In this document: positions 60,277-64,000 of the stretch, one piece after another
Layout of the letters: each line of letters opens with the position of its first letter
Position numbering within the stretch: position 1 is the first letter of the stretch
Assembly (NCBI GenBank): GCA_001898185.1
Contig: MKTI01000004.1
Span: 1-64,000 of the forward strand
DNA from: Cellulomonas sp. 73-145
Lineage (GTDB): Bacteria; Actinomycetota; Actinomycetes; Actinomycetales; Cellulomonadaceae
Direction: 5' to 3'
DNA: 64,000 nt
Translations under genes and position numbers: made by a program
The notes under the pieces: model-generated
Databases searched by the model: none
What the model was told of the DNA's origin: nothing
What the model saw: the letters and a program-made list of their open reading frames with translations, nothing else

Positions 60277-61464
60277 ATGACGCGTACCCCCACCCGTGAC
60301 GACCACTTCTCCTTCGGTCTGTGGACCGTCGGCTGGGCCGCGCAGGACCAGTTCGGCAGCGCCACCCGCCCGTGGCTCGACCCGGTCGAGTCGGTGCACA
60401 AGCTCGCCGAGCTCGGCGCCGCGCACGTGACCTTCCACGACGACGACGTGGTGCCCTTCGGCTCCTCGGACGCCGACCGCGAGAAGATCCTCGACCGCTT
60501 CCGCGGTGCGCTGGCCGAGACCGGCATCACCGTGGAGATGGTGACCACCAACACCTTCAGCCACCCGATCTTCAAGGACGGCGCGTTCACCTCGAACGAC
60601 CGCCGCGTGCGCCGCTACGGCCTGCGCAAGATCCTCCGCAACGTCGACCTGGCGGCCTCGCTCGACGCCGACACGTTCGTGATGTGGGGCGGCCGCGAGG
60701 GGGCCGAGTACGACTCCGCGAAGGACCTGTACGCCGCCCACGAGCGCTACGCCGAGGGCATCGACACCGTCGCCGCGTACATCAAGGAGAAGGGCTACAA
60801 GCTCCGCATCGCGCTGGAGCCGAAGCCGAACGAGCCCCGCGGCGACATCCTGCTGCCGACCGTCGGCCACGCCCTGGCCTTCATCGCCAAGCTGGAGAAC
60901 GGCGACATCGTCGGCCTGAACCCGGAGACCGGCCACGAGCAGATGGCGGGCCTGAACTACACCACCGGCCTGGCGCAGGCGCTGTGGGCCGGCAAGCTGT
61001 TCCACATCGACCTGAACGGCCAGAAGTCCATCAAGTTCGACCAGGACCTGGTGTTCGGCCACGGCGAGCTGTTCTCCGCCTTCGGCACCGTCGACCTGCT
61101 GGAGAACGGCTTCCCGTCCGGCGGCCCGACCTACACCGGCCCGCGCCACTTCGACTACAAGCCCTCGCGCACCGAGGACATGCAGGGCGTGTGGGACTCC
61201 GCCGCCGCCAACATGGCGACGTACCTGCTGCTCAAGGAGCGCGCACAGGCGTTCCGTGCCGACCCCGAGGTGCAGGCCGCCCTCGAGGAGGCCGGCGTGT
61301 TCGAGCTGGCCCAGCCGACCATGGCGGAGGGCGAGACGATCGCCGACCTGCTGGCCGACCGGTCCGCGTTCGAGGACCTGGACGTCGACGCCGTCGCGGC
61401 GCGCGGCTTCCGGTTCGTGCGGCTCAACCAGCTCGCGCTCGAGCACGCTCTCGGCGCGCGATGA
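60277..61464 (+). CDS. xylA: Xylose isomerase
   Basis: Converts D-xylose to D-xylulose; metal-dependent TIM barrel, 395 residues, the length of the actinobacterial (class I) enzyme. Catalytic His in [63 protein letters not shown], and metal/substrate residues in [41 protein letters not shown] and [23 protein letters not shown] precedes the ATG. Overlaps xylB by four bases. Confidence 0.98.
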   Translation: MTRTPTRDDHFSFGLWTVGWAAQDQFGSATRPWLDPVESVHKLAELGAAHVTFHDDDVVPFGSSDADREKILDRFRGALAETGITVEMVTTNTFSHPIFKDGAFTSNDRRVRRYGLRKILRNVDLAASLDADTFVMWGGREGAEYDSAKDLYAAHERYAEGIDTVAAYIKEKGYKLRIALEPKPNEPRGDILLPTVGHALAFIAKLENGDIVGLNPETGHEQMAGLNYTTGLAQALWAGKLFHIDLNGQKSIKFDQDLVFGHGELFSAFGTVDLLENGFPSGGPTYTGPRHFDYKPSRTEDMQGVWDSAAANMATYLLLKERAQAFRADPEVQAALEEAGVFELAQPTMAEGETIADLLADRSAFEDLDVDAVAARGFRFVRLNQLALEHALGAR

Positions 61465-62873
61465 GCCTGGTCGCCGGGGTCGACTCCTCGACCCAGTCCT
61501 GCAAGGTCGTCGTGCGGGACGCCGCGACCGGAGCGCTCGTGCGCTCCGGTCGCGCGGCGCACCCGGACGGCACCGAGGTGGACCCGCAGGCGTGGTGGGC
61601 GGCCCTCCAGGTCGCGATCGACCAGGCCGGCGGGCTCGACGACGTCGAGGCGCTGGCCGTCGGCGGGCAGCAGCACGGCATGGTCGCCCTGGACGCCTCC
61701 GGCGAGGTGGTCCGGGACGCGCTGCTGTGGAACGACACCCGGTCGGCACCGGCGGCGCGCGAGCTGATCGACGAGCTCGGCGGGCCGCAGGCGTGGGCGT
61801 CGGCGATCGGCTCCGTGCCGGTCGCGTCGCTGACGGTGACCAAGCTGCGCTGGCTGCGGGACGCCGAACCGGCGAACGCCGCCCGCGTGGCGGCCGTCGC
61901 GCTGCCGCACGACTGGCTGACGTGGCGGCTGGCCGGCGGGTTCGGCGAGCTCGGTTTCGAGGGCCTCGCCACCGACCGGTCGGACGTGTCCGGCACGGGC
62001 TACTGGTCGCCGTTCGACGAGGCGTACCGGCTGGACCTGCTGGAGCGGGCGCTCGGTTCCGCCCCCGCACTCCCGCGGGTGCTCGGTCCGCACGACGTGG
62101 CGGGTCGCACGGCCGCCGGGGTGCCGCTCGGCCCGGGTGCTGGGGACAACGCCGCCGCGGCGCTTGCCCTGGGCCTCGGCCCGGGCGACGTGTCGGTGTC
62201 CATCGGCACGTCGGGCGTGGTGGCCGCGGTCGCCGACTCCCCGACCGCCGACGGGTCCGGCCTGGTGACCGGATTCGCCGACGCCACCGGCCGGTACCTG
62301 CCGCTGGCGTGCACGCTGAACGCCTCGCGCATCCTCGACTGGGCGTGCCGGCTGCTCGGCGTGGACTACGACGAGCTCTCCCGGCTGGCACTGTCGGCAC
62401 CCTCCGGTGCCGACGGTCTGGTGCTGGTGCCGTACTTCGAGGGTGAGCGCACCCCCGACCGGCCCACCGCCACGGCGTCCCTGCACGGGATGACGCTGAC
62501 CAGCTCGACCCGGGAGCACATCGCCCGGGCCGCTGTCGAGGGGCTGCTGTGCTCGCTCGCCGACGGCATCGACGCGCTGCGTGCCGTCGGGGTGCCCGTG
62601 CAGCGGGCGTTCCTGGTGGGCGGCGGGGCTCGGTCCGAGGCGGTCCGCCGCCTCGCCCCCGGTGTCCTGGGGCTCGACGTCCTGGTGCCGCCGGCCGGCG
62701 AGTACGTCGCCGACGGCGCGGCCCGCCAGGCCGCGTGGGTGCTGTCCGGCGGGGACACTCCCCCGGCATGGCAGCTCGGTGGCGAGCCGGAGCGGTTCAC
62801 CGGCGATCCCCAGCCGCACGTGCGGGAGCGGTACGCCGCCGCACGCGAGCTCACCCTCGAGCGGGTGCGCTGA
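61461..62873 (+). CDS. xylB: Xylulokinase
   Basis: Phosphorylates D-xylulose, feeding the pentose phosphate pathway. FGGY-family kinase, 470 residues. N-terminal phosphate loop [18 protein letters not shown], substrate region [12 protein letters not shown] ... [20 protein letters not shown], the catalytic-base segment [27 protein letters not shown], and [15 protein letters not shown]. The ATG overlaps the xylA stop (ATGA), so the pair forms an operon. Confidence 0.97.
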   Translation: MSLVAGVDSSTQSCKVVVRDAATGALVRSGRAAHPDGTEVDPQAWWAALQVAIDQAGGLDDVEALAVGGQQHGMVALDASGEVVRDALLWNDTRSAPAARELIDELGGPQAWASAIGSVPVASLTVTKLRWLRDAEPANAARVAAVALPHDWLTWRLAGGFGELGFEGLATDRSDVSGTGYWSPFDEAYRLDLLERALGSAPALPRVLGPHDVAGRTAAGVPLGPGAGDNAAAALALGLGPGDVSVSIGTSGVVAAVADSPTADGSGLVTGFADATGRYLPLACTLNASRILDWACRLLGVDYDELSRLALSAPSGADGLVLVPYFEGERTPDRPTATASLHGMTLTSSTREHIARAAVEGLLCSLADGIDALRAVGVPVQRAFLVGGGARSEAVRRLAPGVLGLDVLVPPAGEYVADGAARQAAWVLSGGDTPPAWQLGGEPERFTGDPQPHVRERYAAARELTLERVR

Positions 62874-62895
62874 GGGTCGCCAGAGCGCGGCCGTT

Positions 62896-62984
62896 CCCGC
62901 ACCGGCGGCACGAGCCGGTGCGGGGTCACGACGAAACGGCCGACGAGAAGGGGCCCGGTCACTCATCGGTGACCGGGCCCCTTC
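62896..62984. terminator. Double terminator between xylB and lsr2
   Basis: Two hairpins: an 11-bp stem (62896-62906 with 62914-62924), then a perfect 16-bp stem (62947-62962 with 62969-62984, loop TCATCG). The second lies 22 bases from the lsr2 stop and serves both convergent genes. Confidence 0.85.
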
Positions 62985-63005
62985 GTCGTTCGGGGGTACG
63001 AGCCG

Positions 63006-63341
63006 TCAGTGGGCGGCCTCGTACGCCGCGCGCACCTCGGCCGAGATCCGGCCGCGCTCGGAGACGTGGTGGCCGTTCGCCTTCGCCCAGTCGCGGATCG
63101 CCTGCGCGTCGCCGCGCGAGGCGCGCCCGCGGGGCGCTGCCGACGTCTTCGCGGCGCCGCCGCGGCCGCTCACCTTGCGTGCGTGACCGGTCCACTGGGC
63201 GAGCGCGTCGCGCAGCTTGGCGGCATTTTCCGTCGTGAGGTCGATCTCGTACGAGACGCCGTCCAGACCGAACGTGACCGTCTCGTCAGCAGTTCCGCCG
63301 TCGAGGTCGTCGACCAGGAGGACCTGGACCTTCTGTGCCAT
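63006..63341 (-). CDS. lsr2: Nucleoid-associated protein Lsr2
   Basis: H-NS-like DNA-bridging silencer of AT-rich DNA in actinobacteria, 111 residues. N-terminal oligomerisation domain QKVQVLLVDDLDGGTADETVTFGLDGVSYEIDLTTENAAKLRDALAQWTGHAR, basic linker, and C-terminal DNA-binding domain IRDWAKANGHHVSERGRISAEVRAAYEAAH with the AT-hook-like RGR. The upstream longer frame is discarded because MAQKV is the family start. Confidence 0.97.
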   Translation of the reverse strand: MAQKVQVLLVDDLDGGTADETVTFGLDGVSYEIDLTTENAAKLRDALAQWTGHARKVSGRGGAAKTSAAPRGRASRGDAQAIRDWAKANGHHVSERGRISAEVRAAYEAAH

Positions 63342-63412
63342 TGCGTGCTCCCGGGGGTCCCGCCAGCGCATTGTGCGCCGACGCGCCAAGGATGACACCC
63401 CCGTGAAAAGTC

Positions 63413-63441
63413 CGTCAAACGGTAGGAGGACCGTCCACATT
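63413..63441 (-). promoter_or_regulatory. Possible lsr2 promoter -35 region
   Basis: TTGACG on the minus strand (63418-63413), with TCATCC 17 bases downstream (63395-63390), is a possible promoter about 50 bases before lsr2. The -10 match is weak. It lies at the end of the small upstream gene. Confidence 0.25.
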
Positions 63442-63600
63442 TTCTTCGCGAGACTGCTGCCGCTGCTGCGCATCGATTTGCGCCTGCGCACGGCGTTCGT
63501 TGCGGTCTGCATTCATCACGGCACGCAGGCCGAACCAGAAGAGCAGGCCGACACCGATCGACGGCAGCACCGCGGCGAGCACGCCACCCCACCCGGACAT
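63415..63600 (-). CDS. Small single-pass membrane protein
   Basis: 61 residues between lysS and lsr2, too small for a family call. A hydrophobic helix at about 5-27 (GGVLAAVLPSIGVGLLFWFGLRAVM) is followed by a charged, Gln/Arg-rich tail (NADRNERRAQAQIDAQQRQQSREEN). The ATG lies five bases after the lysS stop, with the Shine-Dalgarno region inside lysS. The tail looks helical and cytoplasmic. Small proteins of this shape after lysS occur in related genera; function unknown. Confidence 0.65.
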   Translation of the reverse strand: MSGWGGVLAAVLPSIGVGLLFWFGLRAVMNADRNERRAQAQIDAQQRQQSREENVDGPPTV

Positions 63601-63605
63601 AGGAC

Positions 63606-64000
63606 CTACCCCTGCGGCTTGACCAACGGAAACAGGATGGTGTCGCGGATTCCGAGGCCGGTGAGCGCGATCAGCAGGCGGTCGATCCCCATGCCCATGC
63701 CCCCCGACGGCGGCATCGCGAACTCCATCGCGGTGAGGAAGTCCTCGTCGATCCGCATCGCCTCGTCGTCCCCACGCGCCGCCAGCAGGGCCTGCGCCTC
63801 GAAGCGGGCCCGCTGCACCACCGGGTCCACCAGCTCGGAGTACGCCGTCGCCAGCTCCATGCCGCGCACGTACAGGTCCCACTTCTCCACCAGGCCCGGC
63901 TTGGACCGGTGGTCGCGGGTCAACGGCGAGGTCTCCACCGGGAAATCGCGCACGAACGTCGGCGCGACCAGATGGTGGCCGACGTGGTGCTCCCACAACG
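63606..64000 (-). CDS. lysS: Lysyl-tRNA synthetase, C-terminal part (gene runs off the window)
   Basis: The last 131 residues of a class II lysyl-tRNA synthetase. Visible: [64 protein letters not shown] (motif 2-3 region, with the Glu of the amino-acid pocket in [15 protein letters not shown]), then [46 protein letters not shown], which is class II motif 3. The start lies beyond position 64,000. Confidence 0.97.
   Translation of the reverse strand, partial: LWEHHVGHHLVAPTFVRDFPVETSPLTRDHRSKPGLVEKWDLYVRGMELATAYSELVDPVVQRARFEAQALLAARGDDEAMRIDEDFLTAMEFAMPPSGGMGMGIDRLLIALTGLGIRDTILFPLVKPQG

Noticed and set aside
60232..62769. Long extension of the ROK reading frame upstream into xylA-xylB
   Set aside because: The stretch is the antisense of xylA and xylB and carries none of the ROK or HTH features, which begin after 60231.

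Overview
The window is very GC-rich, almost fully coding, and uses GTG starts often. It carries a mycothiol glycosyltransferase (mshA), Lsr2, CarD, SenX3-RegX3 with PHO boxes of the GTTCACC type, and an MsiK-like sugar ATPase. This points to a motile, sugar-using actinobacterium. A Cellulomonas-type Micrococcales is my best guess, made from gene content and style and not from any database comparison.

Positions 1-37,091 hold one large flagellar and chemotaxis locus. A long minus-strand run reads flgB-flgC-fliE-fliF-fliG-fliH-fliI-fliJ-fliK-flgD-flgE-(M15 peptidase)-flbD-motA-motB-fliL-fliM-fliN-fliO-fliP-fliQ-fliR-flhB-flhA-(flhF-like). Most neighbours overlap by 1-23 bases. Upstream of it, also on the minus strand, are fliA, fliC, fliD, fliS and a fliT-like gene. 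Diverging on the plus strand are flgN-flgK-flgL-fliW and a degenerate EAL-HDOD protein. Below the run lie csrA, cheA, cheW and a truncated chemoreceptor, with a lipoprotein and two small membrane proteins between. A motif (C/G)TCA-N16-GCCGAT recurs with an invariant 16-base spacer before the chemoreceptor, flbD-motAB, flgB, flgN and EAL-HDOD genes. A one-mismatch version precedes flagellin. I read these as sigma-28 (FliA) promoters, so the locus appears wired by FliA. The FliW-CsrA pair probably adds control of flagellin translation.

Positions 37,092-48,448 hold housekeeping and metabolic genes: a membrane-anchored DsbA-fold protein without a CxxC motif, a 14-bp tandem repeat at its stop codon, msiK, a DUF4032 kinase-like protein, rlmB-cysS, an MFS transporter with a TetR regulator, ispF-ispD, carD and a lipoprotein.

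Positions 48,474-55,508 are a complete phosphate block: pstS-pstC-pstA-pstB with a hairpin after pstS, regX3-senX3, and divergent phoU. Direct GTTCACC repeats in 11-bp phase precede both pstS and phoU, matching PhoP/RegX3-type PHO boxes.

Positions 55,603-64,000 contain gpmA, mshA, a beta-propeller lactonase and a ROK regulator, divergent from xylA-xylB (xylose isomerase and xylulokinase), then lsr2, a small membrane protein and the 3' end of lysS. No tRNA, rRNA, CRISPR array, insertion sequence or prophage was recognised.
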